64,000 nt of DNA from Gallionella sp. (GTDB lineage: Bacteria; Pseudomonadota; Gammaproteobacteria; Burkholderiales; Gallionellaceae), in assembly GCA_028714895.1 (NCBI GenBank), contig JAQTLM010000008.1, positions 51,419-115,418 of the forward strand, given 5' to 3'. Position 1 is the first letter of the stretch. Each line of letters opens with the position of its first letter. The position numbers and the translations under genes were made by a program. Below, one piece after another: positions 49,476-59,951 of the stretch. A model generated the notes under the pieces. That model saw only the letters and a program-made list of their open reading frames with translations. It was not told the origin of the DNA and ran no database searches.

Positions 49476-50750
49476 ATGCACGAATTACAAGACGAACATT
49501 ACTTGCGGGCGGTTACCGAGCTTGGCGATATCCGCAAGATAGTCACCGGCCGCGACATTTACTCGCAGAGCGGGATCAAGCTGGTTGCATCGGGTATTCA
49601 GATTACAAGCAATCTGTATGAACGGTTGGTCAAGCATAAAATGCTGCCGCCATTGGATATGGCCCTGTCAATCGAAAATATGCTTGATCAGAAAGCCATC
49701 TTGCAAGATGTGCTTGACCTGATCCAGGCGAACGACAAGTTGAAAGGAATGGTGGATGCCATCGGCAAGGATGGCGGCTATCGCCGGGTCATTCTTACCA
49801 TCCAACTTCCCGCTCCGCTGGCTTTCAAGTTGACGGTGGCGCGCGAGAAATACCGCCGCATCTACCAACACAGCCTGTTGCTGCTAATCATAAGCGTTTA
49901 CCTCGCCCGCTGTGACGGGATGAATTTACAGGAAGAAGAATGGGTGGCCACGGCGGCGTTATTTCATGACATTGGCTTGTTGCATATTGATCCTGGGCTG
50001 CTTGAGCCCTCGCACGTGATGAGCGCCAACGAGAGGCGGCACCTCTATGCCCACCCCCTGACCGCCTACCTGTTGCTATGCGAATTCCCCGAGTTGCACC
50101 GGCATATTGCCGACGCCGTACTCGAACATCACGAACGGATGGACGGCAGCGGTTATCCGCGTGGTTTGCACGGGGAAAAGATCAGCCGGTACGGCCAAAT
50201 TCTGGCGGTCGTGGAGCTTGCTGCCAAGGCGTTTGATCCCGATCATCCGGGGGTGTCGTGGAAAAAACTGGAGGTGATGCTCAAGCTGAATTCTAGGCGG
50301 TACGGACAAGGGTTGATCGGATACCTGAATATCTTCCGGGACGATCTTGCCGCTGAAGAGCCATCGGGCAGCAACGATATGGAGCGCCTCATTGCACAAG
50401 TCAGGCTGATTGCAAAACTGTTTGAAGATTTCAGCCGGCATTCCGATACCAGCTGCCGCGACAAGGTTTTTGATTTTGCCCAAACACGCCTGGCTGGATT
50501 AAGGCTGGAGCTGTCCGATGCGGGATTCGATCTGCGCGATCCTGATGGGCTGATACAGCTTTTTACCGATGATCCGGAGTGTATGTCAGAGTATGCCCCG
50601 TTGCTGAACGAAGCGCTTTGGCGGTTTAAGTCGTTGATGCTGGAAATTTGGCGGCATTGGCCAAAAGAAGCCGATAAATATGATTGCGAGCCGGAAAGGT
50701 CGGAGCATGTCTGGTTGAGTGAAATGAAGCTATTATTGCTTGCTGCGTAG
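49476..50750 (+). CDS. HD-GYP domain c-di-GMP phosphodiesterase
   Basis: A 424-residue cytoplasmic protein with an HD-GYP core: His164-Asp165 in FHDIGLL, a downstream metal-binding His in YAHPLTAYLLL, HHERMDGSGYP (His218-His219, GYP 226-228). All signature residues are present, so it should hydrolyse c-di-GMP. The N-terminal 100 residues (TGRDIYSQSGIKLVASGIQI) resemble the small fold often found before HD-GYP domains; the C-terminal 150 residues are helical and unassigned. It lies 48 bases after the cyclase and probably shares its transcript, making a local synthesis/breakdown pair. Confidence 0.9.
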   Translation: MHELQDEHYLRAVTELGDIRKIVTGRDIYSQSGIKLVASGIQITSNLYERLVKHKMLPPLDMALSIENMLDQKAILQDVLDLIQANDKLKGMVDAIGKDGGYRRVILTIQLPAPLAFKLTVAREKYRRIYQHSLLLLIISVYLARCDGMNLQEEEWVATAALFHDIGLLHIDPGLLEPSHVMSANERRHLYAHPLTAYLLLCEFPELHRHIADAVLEHHERMDGSGYPRGLHGEKISRYGQILAVVELAAKAFDPDHPGVSWKKLEVMLKLNSRRYGQGLIGYLNIFRDDLAAEEPSGSNDMERLIAQVRLIAKLFEDFSRHSDTSCRDKVFDFAQTRLAGLRLELSDAGFDLRDPDGLIQLFTDDPECMSEYAPLLNEALWRFKSLMLEIWRHWPKEADKYDCEPERSEHVWLSEMKLLLLAA

Positions 50751-50837
50751 AATAGGCTTGCCTGGCCCGCCGGGTTGAAAATTTCCAAGCGATCCCCAAA
50801 TAGCGGGATGCCTTTTATCAACGAATCCGGAGAGAAC

Positions 50838-52739
50838 ATGACTGAAAACGCAACCACCAACCGCGAGACACTGGGCTTCCAGACTGAGGTGAAACAACTG
50901 CTGCAGTTGATGATCCACTCGCTGTATTCCAACCGCGAGATTTTCCTGCGCGAACTGATTTCCAATGCTTCCGATGCGTGCGACAAACTGCGCTTCGAGG
51001 GGCTGCATAATGCGGCATTGTTCGAAAATTATTCGGACATGGCTATCCGCATCGGCTACGACAAGACGGCGCGGACGCTGACCATTACGGACAACGGCAT
51101 CGGCATGAGCCGCGACGAGGTTATCAGCAACCTCGGCACCATCGCAAAATCGGGCACGCGCGAATTCTTCTCGCGGCTATCCGGCGATCAGCAAAAGGAC
51201 GCGCACCTGATCGGCCAGTTCGGTGTGGGGTTCTATTCCGCGTTCATCGTCGCGGACAAGGTGACGGTGCTGACCCGCCGCGCCGGTGACAACACGGATC
51301 AGGGCGTGCGCTGGGAATCTGACGGCGGCGGTGAATTTTCCATCGAGATGCTGGACAAGGCCGTGCGCGGTACCGAGATCACGCTGCACCTGCGCGACGA
51401 TCAGGACGACCTGCTGGACGGATACAAATTGCGCGACATCGTCCGCAAGTATTCCAACCATATCGTCCAGCCCATCCTGATGTACAAGGAAGAGTGGAAG
51501 GACGGCCAGCAGCAGGTCACCGACGAGGAAGAGACCGTCAATCAGGCTTCGGCATTGTGGGCGCGCAGCAAGAACGAGATCAGCGACGAGCAGTACCGGG
51601 AATTCTACAAGCATGTCGGGCACGACTACGACGACCCGCTGGCGTGGACGCATGCCCGTGTCGAGGGACGTCAGGAATACACGCAGCTACTCTACATTCC
51701 GGCGCATGCGCCGTTCGACATGTGGGATCGCGATGCACGCCACGGCATCAAGCTGTACGTGCGGCGCGTGTTCATCATGGACGACGCCGAGCAGTTGATG
51801 CCGCAGTACCTGCGCTTCGTGCGCGGGGTGGTCGATTCCAGCGACCTGCCGCTCAACGTGTCGCGCGAGATATTGCAGGAGTCGAAGGACATCGAGGCGA
51901 TCCGCAAGGGCTGCACCGGCAAGGTGCTTGGCCTGCTGGCCGATCTTGCCGAAAACGACAAGGAGAAGTACGCGACATTCTGGAGCGAGTTCGGCAAGGT
52001 GCTGAAGGAAGGCATCGGCGAGGACTCCGCCAACAAGGACAAGGTCGCCGGGTTGTTGCGCTTCGCCTCGACCCATGCCGATACGCCGGATGAGACCGTA
52101 TCGCTGGCCGACTACATCTCGCGCATGAAGGAAGGCCAGGAGAAAATCTATTACGTCACCGCCGAGACCTTCAACGCGGCGAAGAACAGCCCGCATCTCG
52201 AGGTGTTCCGCAAGAAGGGCATCGAAGTGCTGCTGATGTCCGACCGCGTGGACGAATGGGCATTGAGCTACCTCACCGAGTTTGACGGCAGGCCGCTGGC
52301 TTCCGTGGCGAAGGGCGGCCTTGATCTGGGCAAGCTGGAGGACGAGGCCGAGAAGCAGGCGCAGGAAAAGGAGGCGGACGAATTCAAGGAACTGACTGAC
52401 AGGATCAAGGCCAGCCTCGCCGAGCGCGTCAAGGAAGTGCGCGTCACGCACCGCCTGACCGACTCCCCGGCCTGCCTGGTGGCCGATGAGCATGACCTGA
52501 GCGGCAATCTGGCGCGGATGCTCAAGGCGGCCGGTCAGAAGGCTCCGGCTTCGCAGCCCACCCTGGAGATTAATCCGCAGCATCCGGTGGTGCTGCGTTT
52601 GAAATCCGAGAAAAAGCGCTTTGACGACTGGGCGGCGGTGCTGTTCGATCAGGCATTGCTGGCCGAAGGCGGCCAGCTCGACGACCCGGCGGCCTTCGTC
52701 AAACGTATCAATCAACTGATGCTGGAACTGGGCAGTTGA
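50838..52739 (+). CDS. htpG: Hsp90-family chaperone HtpG
   Basis: A 633-residue bacterial Hsp90 that remodels client proteins with ATP. Start at [17 protein letters not shown] (50838) with GGAGAG upstream. The GHKL ATPase domain has [14 protein letters not shown] (catalytic Glu39, Asn43), DNGIGM and GQFGVGFYS; the middle domain carries [15 protein letters not shown] with the catalytic-loop Arg; a dimerisation domain ends LMLELGS. Length and motifs are complete. A single gene followed by a REP-like hairpin. Confidence 0.97.
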   Translation: MTENATTNRETLGFQTEVKQLLQLMIHSLYSNREIFLRELISNASDACDKLRFEGLHNAALFENYSDMAIRIGYDKTARTLTITDNGIGMSRDEVISNLGTIAKSGTREFFSRLSGDQQKDAHLIGQFGVGFYSAFIVADKVTVLTRRAGDNTDQGVRWESDGGGEFSIEMLDKAVRGTEITLHLRDDQDDLLDGYKLRDIVRKYSNHIVQPILMYKEEWKDGQQQVTDEEETVNQASALWARSKNEISDEQYREFYKHVGHDYDDPLAWTHARVEGRQEYTQLLYIPAHAPFDMWDRDARHGIKLYVRRVFIMDDAEQLMPQYLRFVRGVVDSSDLPLNVSREILQESKDIEAIRKGCTGKVLGLLADLAENDKEKYATFWSEFGKVLKEGIGEDSANKDKVAGLLRFASTHADTPDETVSLADYISRMKEGQEKIYYVTAETFNAAKNSPHLEVFRKKGIEVLLMSDRVDEWALSYLTEFDGRPLASVAKGGLDLGKLEDEAEKQAQEKEADEFKELTDRIKASLAERVKEVRVTHRLTDSPACLVADEHDLSGNLARMLKAAGQKAPASQPTLEINPQHPVVLRLKSEKKRFDDWAAVLFDQALLAEGGQLDDPAAFVKRINQLMLELGS

Positions 52740-52746
52740 TGCAGTC

Positions 52747-52774
52747 GTAGGGGCACGGCATACCGTGCCCCTAC
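52747..52774. repeat. REP-like palindrome (GTAGGGGCACGG family)
   Basis: GTAGGGGCACGG-CATA-CCGTGCCCCTAC, a perfect 12-bp stem 8 bases after htpG. Lacks a T-run, so it probably protects the mRNA 3' end or is a mobile repeat. A diverged copy is at 43198-43225. Confidence 0.9.
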
Positions 52775-52802
52775 AAGTTGTGCAGGATAGCTCCATCCCA
52801 TG

Positions 52803-52811
52803 TGCTAGAAT
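52803..52811 (+). promoter_or_regulatory. extended -10 promoter of typA
   Basis: TGCTAGAAT followed by GCGCGCCC, 33 bases before the typA ATG. The GC-rich stretch after the -10 is typical of stringently controlled promoters. Confidence 0.6.
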
Positions 52812-52843
52812 GCGCGCCCTTTTCATATAGCAAGGCTGTTTCC

Positions 52844-54652
52844 ATGTCCCGCGAACTTCGCAATATCGCCATCATCGCCCACGTCGATCATGGCAAAACC
52901 ACCCTGGTAGACAAGCTGCTCAGCCAGTCCGGCACGTTTGCCTCACACCAGCACGTCGCCGAGCGCGTCATGGACAGCAACGATCTGGAAAAAGAGCGTG
53001 GCATCACCATTCTGGCCAAGAACTGCGCGGTGGATTATGAAGGCGTGCATATCAATATCGTCGATACGCCCGGCCACGCCGACTTCGGCGGCGAGGTGGA
53101 GCGCGTGTTGGGCATGGTGGACGGCGTGCTGTTGCTGGTGGATGCCGTGGAAGGCCCGATGCCGCAAACCCGTTTCGTCACCAAGAAGGCTTTGGCGCTT
53201 GGATTGCGCCCGATTGTGGTGCTCAACAAGGTGGATCGCGACGGCGCGCGCCCCGATTGGGTGATCAACAAGACTTTCGATCTGTTCGATAAGCTCGGCG
53301 CAACTGAAGAACAACTGGATTTTCCGGTGGTGTATGCCTCGGCATTGAACGGCTACGCCACACTCGATTTGGCCAACCCCAGCACGGATATGCGCCCGCT
53401 GCTGGATGCGGTGCTCAAGCATGTGCCCGCGCCGGACACCGATGTGGACGCGCCGCTGCAATTGCAGATTTCCGCGCTGGATTATTCCAGCTTCGTCGGC
53501 CGCATCGGCGTGGGGCGTGTGCGTCGCGGTCGCATCAAGCCGGGCCAGGATGTGATGGTGCTGAATGGCGATAAAGCGCCGAAGCGCGCGCGCGTCAACC
53601 AAGTGCTGGGTTTTCGCGGCATCGAACGCGTACTGATGGATGAAGCCCTTGCGGGCGATATCGTGCTGATTAACGGCATTGATGAAATCGGTATCGGTGT
53701 GACGCTGGCTGACGTGAGCCAGCCGGAAGCCTTGCCGATGCCCAAGGTGGATGAGCCAACCCTGACCATGAATTTGATGGTGAACACCTCGCCATTGTGC
53801 GGGCAGGAAGGCAAGTTCATCACCAGCCGCCAGATCCGCGACCGCCTGACCAAGGAGTTGCTGGTGAACGTGGCGTTGCGTGTCGATGAAACGGACAACA
53901 CCGACGTGTTCCTGTTGGCCGGGCGCGGCGAATTGCATCTGACCATTTTGCTGGAAAACATGCGCCGGGAAGGTTTTGAAATGGGCGTGGGCAAGCCGCG
54001 CGTGGTGTACCGCGAAATCAACGGCGAGAAATGCGAGCCTTTCGAGGTGCTGACCGTGGATGTGGAAGATACCAACCAGGGCGCGGTCATGGAAGAATTG
54101 GGGCGTCGTCGTGGCGACTTGCAGGACATGCAGCCGGATGGGCATGGTCGCGTGCGTCTGGAATACCGCATTCCGGCGCGCGGATTGATCGGTTTCCAGT
54201 CCGAATTCATGACCATGACTCGCGGCACCGGCATTATGGCACACGTGTTTGACGACTACGCACCGGTCAAGGCCGATATGCCCGGCCGCCGCAACGGCGT
54301 GCTGATTTCGCAGGACAACGGCGAGGCGGTGGCTTACGCTTTGTGGAAGCTGGAAGACCGCGGCCGCATGTTCGTATCGCCCGGCGACAAGCTGTACGAG
54401 GGTATGATCATCGGCGTCCATAGCCGCGACAACGATCTGGTGGTTAACCCGATCAAGGGCAAACAACTGACCAACGTGCGCGCTTCGGGTACCGATGAAG
54501 CGGTGCGCCTGACCCCGCCGATTCGCCTGACGCTGGAATCTGCCGTGGAGTTTATCGACGATGATGAGCTGGTGGAAATCACGCCATTGTCCGTCCGTAT
54601 CCGCAAACGCTATTTAACGGAAATCGAACGCAAGCGCGCGAGCCGCAGTTAA
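52844..54652 (+). CDS. typA: ribosome-associated GTPase TypA/BipA
   Basis: A 602-residue translational GTPase that helps 50S assembly and stress adaptation. Start at [20 protein letters not shown] (52844). G1 AHVDHGKTT, switch regions [10 protein letters not shown] and [15 protein letters not shown]4 NKVDRDGA; then domain II, EF-G-like domains III/V, and the BipA-specific C-terminal domain (ending [14 protein letters not shown]). Full length. Ends 19 bases before a strong terminator. Confidence 0.97.
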   Translation: MSRELRNIAIIAHVDHGKTTLVDKLLSQSGTFASHQHVAERVMDSNDLEKERGITILAKNCAVDYEGVHINIVDTPGHADFGGEVERVLGMVDGVLLLVDAVEGPMPQTRFVTKKALALGLRPIVVLNKVDRDGARPDWVINKTFDLFDKLGATEEQLDFPVVYASALNGYATLDLANPSTDMRPLLDAVLKHVPAPDTDVDAPLQLQISALDYSSFVGRIGVGRVRRGRIKPGQDVMVLNGDKAPKRARVNQVLGFRGIERVLMDEALAGDIVLINGIDEIGIGVTLADVSQPEALPMPKVDEPTLTMNLMVNTSPLCGQEGKFITSRQIRDRLTKELLVNVALRVDETDNTDVFLLAGRGELHLTILLENMRREGFEMGVGKPRVVYREINGEKCEPFEVLTVDVEDTNQGAVMEELGRRRGDLQDMQPDGHGRVRLEYRIPARGLIGFQSEFMTMTRGTGIMAHVFDDYAPVKADMPGRRNGVLISQDNGEAVAYALWKLEDRGRMFVSPGDKLYEGMIIGVHSRDNDLVVNPIKGKQLTNVRASGTDEAVRLTPPIRLTLESAVEFIDDDELVEITPLSVRIRKRYLTEIERKRASRS

Positions 54653-54671
54653 CATACCCCGCGCATAGTGG

Positions 54672-54706
54672 AACGCCGTGCAGTGCTATACTGCACGGCG
54701 TTTTTA
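54672..54706 (+). terminator. intrinsic terminator of typA
   Basis: AACGCCGTGCAGT pairs with ACTGCACGGCGTT across a short loop and runs into TTTTTATTT. Only 15 bases lie between it and rmuC. Confidence 0.93.
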
Positions 54707-54720
54707 TTTGCCCTTTTGTC

Positions 54721-56109
54721 ATGTCGGAAATCATCATTATCGTTTTGCTGTCGTGCATCCTGATCGCCGTGATATTGCTGGCGGTTCGGGTGATTTCGCT
54801 TGCGCGGACCCAAGCCAAACTGCCGGAAATATTGGCACGCGCTTTGGAAGAAAAACATCGCCTGATGCTGGGCGATCTGCACGACGGTCTGAACAAATTG
54901 GGTGACCGCATGGCGCAAACCACACTGGACAATTCCGAGCGGCTGCGCGAGAGCGTGGCGCAGGAGCTCAAGCTGACGCGCGAGGCGATGCAAGGCTTGC
55001 AACTGGCGCAGCGCGACGGCCTGTCCGGTACGCGCGAGGAGCTGCTGAAGCAGCTCGCTGTCTTGTCCGCCGAGTTGCAGTCCAAGCAGGAGGCGATGCG
55101 CGTCGAGGTGGTCGGCAAGACCTTGCAGACCCTGGCGGAGCAGGGGCGCGCCGAGCAGGAGTTGATCCAGTCCACCATGAAGCGCAACTCCGACTTGCTG
55201 ACCCAGACCATCGAGGGGCTGACCAAGAGCACCGATGCGCGGCTGGAACAGATTTCCGGCAAGGTCGCCGAACGGCTGGACGAGGGCTTCAAGAAAACCA
55301 ACGAGACCTTCATCAGCGTGATGGCGCGGCTGGCAACGATAGACGAGGCGCAGAAAAAGATTGATGGTCTGACCACCAACATGGTGAGTTTGCAGGAGCT
55401 GTTGGGCGACAAGCGCTCGCGCGGTGCGTTCGGCGAGGTGCAACTGGAAGGCTTGGTGCGCAACATCATGCCCTCGCAATCCTATGCCTTGCAGCACACC
55501 TTGCCCAATGGTACCCGCGCCGATTGCGTGCTGATGCTGCCGGAGCCGACCGGCATGGTGGCGGTGGACGCGAAGTTTCCGCTGGAGAATTACCACCGCA
55601 TGTTCGATACGGGGCTGGCAGAGTCGGACAAGGCGCTGGCGCAGCGCCAGTTCAAGGCGGACATCAAAAAACATGTGGACGACATCAGCAGCAAATACAT
55701 TATTCCCGGGGTGACCTCGGATGGCGCGGTGATGTTCGTCCCCGCCGAAGCGGTGTTCGCCGAGATCCACGCGCATCATCCCGATGTGGTGGACTACGCG
55801 ATGCAGCGGCGTGTGTGGGTGGTGTCGCCGACCACGCTGATGGCTGTGCTGAATACCGCGCGCGCGGTGATGAAGGATGTGGAGACGCGCAAGCAGGTGC
55901 ATATCATTCAGGATGAATTAGGCAAGCTGGGCAAGGACTTCGGACGCTTCGACGAGCGCATGAAAAAACTGGCCGAGCACATCCGCCAGGCAAACAAGGA
56001 CGTGGAAGACGTGCAAATCAGCAGCCGCAAAATCACCGAACAGTTCGCCAAAATCGAGCGCGTGGAACTGGATCAACCGGTTGTGTTGCCGCAAGTTGGC
56101 GCTGAATAG
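54721..56109 (+). CDS. rmuC: DNA recombination protein RmuC
   Basis: A 462-residue RmuC-family protein, linked in E. coli to limiting inversions at short repeats. An N-terminal membrane helix (IIIIVLLSCILIAVILLAVRV) is followed by about 180 residues of coiled coil and a PD-(D/E)XK nuclease-like domain (RGAFGEVQLEGLV, MVAVDAKFPLENYHRM, CVL near 55530). The ATG directly follows the typA terminator T-run, so it probably has its own promoter within typA or depends on read-through. Its presence is of interest in a window rich in inverted repeats. Confidence 0.93.
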   Translation: MSEIIIIVLLSCILIAVILLAVRVISLARTQAKLPEILARALEEKHRLMLGDLHDGLNKLGDRMAQTTLDNSERLRESVAQELKLTREAMQGLQLAQRDGLSGTREELLKQLAVLSAELQSKQEAMRVEVVGKTLQTLAEQGRAEQELIQSTMKRNSDLLTQTIEGLTKSTDARLEQISGKVAERLDEGFKKTNETFISVMARLATIDEAQKKIDGLTTNMVSLQELLGDKRSRGAFGEVQLEGLVRNIMPSQSYALQHTLPNGTRADCVLMLPEPTGMVAVDAKFPLENYHRMFDTGLAESDKALAQRQFKADIKKHVDDISSKYIIPGVTSDGAVMFVPAEAVFAEIHAHHPDVVDYAMQRRVWVVSPTTLMAVLNTARAVMKDVETRKQVHIIQDELGKLGKDFGRFDERMKKLAEHIRQANKDVEDVQISSRKITEQFAKIERVELDQPVVLPQVGAE

Positions 56110-56113
56110 CGCG

Positions 56114-56170
56114 TAGCGTGCGCTGTGCGCACGACATAACAACCCAAAACCGTGCGCGCAGCGCACGCTA
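56114..56170. repeat. REP-like palindrome (TAGCGTGCGC family)
   Basis: Arms TAGCGTGCGCTGTGCGCACG (56114-56133) and its complement (56151-56170) match at 19 of 20 positions with a 17-base AC-rich loop, directly after the rmuC stop. Confidence 0.88.
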
Positions 56171-56243
56171 TCGATAGAATTACCAACACTTTTAAAGACA
56201 CCCCGCTCGTTCCACCGTTTTGCATGCCCTCTCAAAATTAGAA

Positions 56244-56249
56244 TAAGAT
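56244..56249 (+). promoter_or_regulatory. possible -10 of nadE
   Basis: TAAGAT followed by GCGCTCCC, 31 bases before the nadE ATG, with TTGCAT 18 bases upstream as a possible -35. Same -10/GCGC arrangement as typA and rimP. Confidence 0.4.
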
Positions 56250-56279
56250 GCGCTCCCATAAATTTTTTCAAGCACGCCA

Positions 56280-57884
56280 ATGAAACTGGCAATTGCGCAA
56301 ATCAACTGTTTACTCGGCGATCTGGCGGGTAATGCTGCAAAGATATTGCAGTATGCCGAACAGGCCAAACAACAAGGCGCGCAATTATTGCTGACCCCTG
56401 AGCTTGGACTGTGCGGCTATCCGCCGGAAGACCTGCTGTTGCGCGACGGGTTTTACCGGGCATGCGCACAGGCATTGGCCGAACTTGCCGGAAAAATTTC
56501 CAGTATCGCCGTGGTGGTCGGACATCCGCATGAGCAGGACGGGAAACGTTATAACGCGGCTTCGCTGCTCCGGGATGGCGCAATTGCCGCGACTTATCTC
56601 AAGCATGAGTTGCCGAACTATTCGGTATTCGATGAAGAGCGTTACTTTGATCACGGCAGCGAACCTTGCGTGTTTGAAATGGAAGGTATCCGCTTTGCGT
56701 TGAACATCTGCGCCGATGTTTGGGAAGCCGATGCGGCCCGTCAGGCGCGCAATGCCGGCGCACAAGTGCTGCTGGTATTGAACGCATCGCCCTATGCCAT
56801 GCGCAAACAGGAGGCGCGTTACGGCGCCATTCGCGAACGCATTGCGGAAACCGGCCTGGCGGTGGTTTATGCCAATCTGGTAGGCGGCCAGGATGAGCTG
56901 GTTTTCGACGGCGGATCATTCGCCATGGATAGCCACGGCAACCTGACTGCACAGGGCAAGCATTTTGAAGAGACCTTGTTGATGCTGGGAATCCAGGGCG
57001 ATTTGTGCCCGAATGGGGAAAAGGCTGCGGCATTGAGCGAGGAGGCCGGCGTCTATCGCGCCTTGTGCCTCGGCGTGCGCGACTATATCGGCAAGAACCG
57101 CTTTCCGGGCGTATTGCTGGGAATGTCGGGCGGGATCGATTCCGCATTGACTCTGGCGATAGCGGTCGATGCGCTGGGTGCGGATAAAGTCCATGCGATC
57201 ATGATGCCGTCGCCTTATACCGCGCAGATTAGTCTGGACGATTCGCGCGAGATGGTGAAGATCCTCGGCATGCGCTACGACGAATTTCCCATCGAGCCGA
57301 TGTTCCGGAGCTATTTGACCACGTTGGATAGCACTTTCGCCGGGCGCGCGGTGGACGCCACCGAAGAAAATTTGCAGGCGCGCATCCGCGGCACCTTGCT
57401 GATGGCCTTGTCGAACAAGCTCGGCTCGCTGGTGTTGACCACCGGCAATAAATCAGAAATGGCCGTGGGCTATGCCACGCTTTACGGTGACATGGCGGGC
57501 GGCTTCGCAGTACTGAAAGATGTCAGCAAGACGCTGGTGTATCGCCTGGCGCGCTACCGCAATACGCTGGGGCAGGCGATTCCGGAACGCATCATCACGC
57601 GCCCGCCGAGCGCCGAACTGCGTGCGGACCAGACCGATCAGGACAGCTTGCCGCCCTATGATGCGCTGGATGCCATCATGGCGTGCTATGTCGAACAAAA
57701 CCTCGCGATTGCGGAAATCATTGCGCGCGGCTACGCTGAAAGCGATGTGCGCCGGGTGGTGCACCTGATCCGCACCAGCGAATACAAGCGCCGCCAGTCC
57801 GCGGTGGGCATTCGCATCACCGAGCGCAGCTACGGCAAGGACTGGCGTTATCCAATTACGGTGCGCTATCAAGATACCTTCTAA
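56280..57884 (+). CDS. nadE: glutamine-dependent NAD+ synthetase
   Basis: A 534-residue two-domain enzyme converting deamido-NAD+ to NAD+, using ammonia from glutamine. The N-terminal nitrilase-type glutaminase domain has the triad Glu41 (LTPELGL), Lys108 (LKHELPN) and Cys144 (NICADVWE). The C-terminal synthetase domain has the PP-loop [15 protein letters not shown] and [23 protein letters not shown]. Complete and of normal length. Appears to be a single gene. Confidence 0.97.
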   Translation: MKLAIAQINCLLGDLAGNAAKILQYAEQAKQQGAQLLLTPELGLCGYPPEDLLLRDGFYRACAQALAELAGKISSIAVVVGHPHEQDGKRYNAASLLRDGAIAATYLKHELPNYSVFDEERYFDHGSEPCVFEMEGIRFALNICADVWEADAARQARNAGAQVLLVLNASPYAMRKQEARYGAIRERIAETGLAVVYANLVGGQDELVFDGGSFAMDSHGNLTAQGKHFEETLLMLGIQGDLCPNGEKAAALSEEAGVYRALCLGVRDYIGKNRFPGVLLGMSGGIDSALTLAIAVDALGADKVHAIMMPSPYTAQISLDDSREMVKILGMRYDEFPIEPMFRSYLTTLDSTFAGRAVDATEENLQARIRGTLLMALSNKLGSLVLTTGNKSEMAVGYATLYGDMAGGFAVLKDVSKTLVYRLARYRNTLGQAIPERIITRPPSAELRADQTDQDSLPPYDALDAIMACYVEQNLAIAEIIARGYAESDVRRVVHLIRTSEYKRRQSAVGIRITERSYGKDWRYPITVRYQDTF

Positions 57885-57902
57885 CAAGACCTTCCAAGTT
57901 AA

Positions 57903-57931
57903 TTCCCTTTAAGCGCGAATTTTGCTACAAT
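57903..57931 (+). promoter_or_regulatory. predicted promoter of the rimP-nusA-infB operon
   Basis: TTCCCT (57903-57908), 17-bp spacer, TACAAT (57926-57931), then GCGCCGCG. It lies 19 bases after nadE and 55 bases before the rimP ATG. Confidence 0.6.
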
Positions 57932-57948
57932 GCGCCGCGTTTTGAGAT

Positions 57949-57972
57949 GGGCTTCGAGCCCGTTTTTTATTT
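57949..57972 (+). promoter_or_regulatory. terminator-like attenuator in the rimP leader
   Basis: GGGCTTCGAGCCC followed by GTTTTTTATTT, a compact hairpin plus U-run placed between the promoter and the rimP start, about 10-35 bases into the transcript. It would terminate unless antagonised; since nusA is the second gene, NusA-dependent feedback is a natural possibility. Confidence 0.7.
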
Positions 57973-57985
57973 GTGGGCAGCCATT

Positions 57986-58411
57986 ATGGATGTAGTGAAA
58001 CTGGTCGAAACAACGGTAACTGGCTTGGGTTATGAGCTGGTGGATTTTGAGCGCTCGGGGCGCGGGCTGTTGCGCGTGTTCATCGACAAGCCGGAAGGCA
58101 TTTTGGTGGACGATTGCCAGACCGTAAGCAATCAATTGACACGGCTGTTTATGGTCGAGAACGTGGATTACGACCGCCTCGAAGTTTCGTCACCGGGATT
58201 GGACAGACCGCTGAAGAAAGAAGCGGATTTCGTGCGTTTTGCCGGGCAGCAGGCGCAACTCAAGCTGCGCATGCCGTTGGCGGGACGCAAAAACTTCGTC
58301 GGCGTAATAGGCGGGGTAAACGATGGGATATTGCAGTTGGATGTGGATGGCAGTCAGGTGGCAATCGAACTGTCAAATTTGGACAAGGCGCGTTTAGTGC
58401 CGAATCTGTAG
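57986..58411 (+). CDS. rimP: ribosome maturation factor RimP
   Basis: A 141-residue factor for late 30S assembly. The start at [20 protein letters not shown] (57986) is preferred to an upstream in-frame ATG at 57947 that lies inside the leader hairpin. Contains the family blocks [31 protein letters not shown] and the C-terminal SH3-like fold. The TAG stop is overlapped by a partial REP-like sequence (TAGGAGCGAG). First gene of rimP-nusA-infB-rbfA-truB. Confidence 0.95.
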   Translation: MDVVKLVETTVTGLGYELVDFERSGRGLLRVFIDKPEGILVDDCQTVSNQLTRLFMVENVDYDRLEVSSPGLDRPLKKEADFVRFAGQQAQLKLRMPLAGRKNFVGVIGGVNDGILQLDVDGSQVAIELSNLDKARLVPNL

Positions 58412-58413
58412 GA

Positions 58414-58430
58414 GCGAGTTTAAAACCCGC
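58414..58430. repeat. partial REP-like palindrome between rimP and nusA
   Basis: GCGAGTTTAAAACCCGC, an imperfect palindrome preceded by GTAGGA, which resembles one arm of a larger element; a short version of the REP-like sequences seen elsewhere in the window. Confidence 0.45.
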
Positions 58431-58454
58431 CCTGCGTTAGCCGGAGAGTTAAGT

Positions 58455-59927
58455 ATGAGTCGTGAAATTTTGTTGCTGGTAGATGCGTTGTCGCGTGAAA
58501 AGTGCGTGGACAAAGAGGTCGTGTTTGAAGCGCTGGAATCGGCGCTGGCCTCTGCGACCAAGAAACGTTTTACCGACGAGGCCGATGTGCGTGTTTCGAT
58601 AGATCGCAATACCGGCGAATATGAATCCTTCCGCCGTTGGGAAGTGATGGACGACGAAACCTTCGAAACGCCGGACATGCACATCAAGCTGGAAGAAGCG
58701 CAAAAGCGCGATGCCGATATTCAGCTTGGCGAGTTTATCGAGGAACCGCTGGAATCCATTGATTTCGGGCGTATCGGCGCGCAAGCCGCAAAGCAGGTTA
58801 TCTTCCAGAAGATTCGCGATGCCGAACGCGAGCAGGTGCTGAGCGACTTTATGGACCGCAAGGAGCATCTGGTTTCCGGTACGGTGAAACGGCTGGAGCG
58901 CGGCAATGCGCTTATCGAATTCGGCAAGATCGAGGCGTTGTTGCCGCGCGAACAGATGATCCCGAAGGAAAACCTGCGCGTCGGCGACCGTGTCAAGGCG
59001 CATTTGTTGCGGGTGGACCGCAGCGTGCGCGGCCCGCAGGTAATTTTGTCGCGCACGTCGCCTGAATTGCTGGTCAAATTATTTGAACTGGAAGTGCCGG
59101 AGATTGAAGAAAATCTGCTGGAAATCGTCAGCGCTGCACGCGACCCCGGTTCGCGCGCCAAGATTGCGGTGCAATCGCATGACCCGCGCATCGACCCTAT
59201 CGGCACCTGCGTCGGGATGCGCGGTTCGCGCGTACAGGGCGTGACCAACGAACTCGCCGGCGAGCGTGTAGACATCATTCTTTGGGCGGAAGACCCTGCC
59301 ACTTATGTCATCAATGCGCTGGCGCCTGCTGAAGTGAGCGGTATCGTGGTGGACGAAGAGAATCACAGCATGGATGTGGTGGTTGAAGAGGAAAACCTGG
59401 CGCAAGCGATTGGGCGCGGCGGCCAGAACGTGCGTCTGGCCAGCGAGTTGACCGGCTGGGAACTCAACATCATGACCGTCGAGCAGTCCAACGAGAAGCA
59501 TAACGAAGAGTTCGCCAAGACCCGCGCGGTGTTCATGGAAAAACTGGATGTGGACGAAGAAGTCGCCGACATCCTGGTGCAGGAAGGTTTCAATACGCTG
59601 GAAGAAGTGGCGTATGTGCCGCTGGAAGAAATGCTGGAAATTGAGTCTTTTGACGAAGCGACAGTGGAAGAGTTGCGCAGCCGTGCGCGCAATGCGCTGT
59701 TGACCGCCGCGATTGTCAACGAAGAAAAAGTGGAACACGGTATCGAAGATTTGCTCAAGCTGGAAGGCATGGACGAACAGACCGCGCGCACTCTGGCGGC
59801 CAAGGGAGTGACGACGCAAGAGCAATTGGCGGATCTGGACGGGGATGAACTGGTAGAGTTTACCGGCATGGATAGCGAACGCGCCAACACATTGATTATG
59901 GCGGCACGCGCACCCTGGTTTGCTTAA
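58455..59927 (+). CDS. nusA: transcription termination/antitermination factor NusA
   Basis: A 490-residue RNA polymerase-binding factor. N-terminal polymerase-binding domain (1-125), S1 domain ([19 protein letters not shown]), two KH domains ([38 protein letters not shown]), and two C-terminal acidic repeat domains ([38 protein letters not shown]), as in E. coli. GGAGAG precedes the ATG. It could feed back on the attenuator in the operon leader. Confidence 0.97.
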   Translation: MSREILLLVDALSREKCVDKEVVFEALESALASATKKRFTDEADVRVSIDRNTGEYESFRRWEVMDDETFETPDMHIKLEEAQKRDADIQLGEFIEEPLESIDFGRIGAQAAKQVIFQKIRDAEREQVLSDFMDRKEHLVSGTVKRLERGNALIEFGKIEALLPREQMIPKENLRVGDRVKAHLLRVDRSVRGPQVILSRTSPELLVKLFELEVPEIEENLLEIVSAARDPGSRAKIAVQSHDPRIDPIGTCVGMRGSRVQGVTNELAGERVDIILWAEDPATYVINALAPAEVSGIVVDEENHSMDVVVEEENLAQAIGRGGQNVRLASELTGWELNIMTVEQSNEKHNEEFAKTRAVFMEKLDVDEEVADILVQEGFNTLEEVAYVPLEEMLEIESFDEATVEELRSRARNALLTAAIVNEEKVEHGIEDLLKLEGMDEQTARTLAAKGVTTQEQLADLDGDELVEFTGMDSERANTLIMAARAPWFA

Positions 59928-59951
59928 GCGGGAAGTATCTAAAGGACGGTA

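Noticed and set aside
52943..54466. 507-codon open frame antisense to typA
   Set aside because: Antisense shadow of a conserved gene, with no ribosome site or recognisable motifs.
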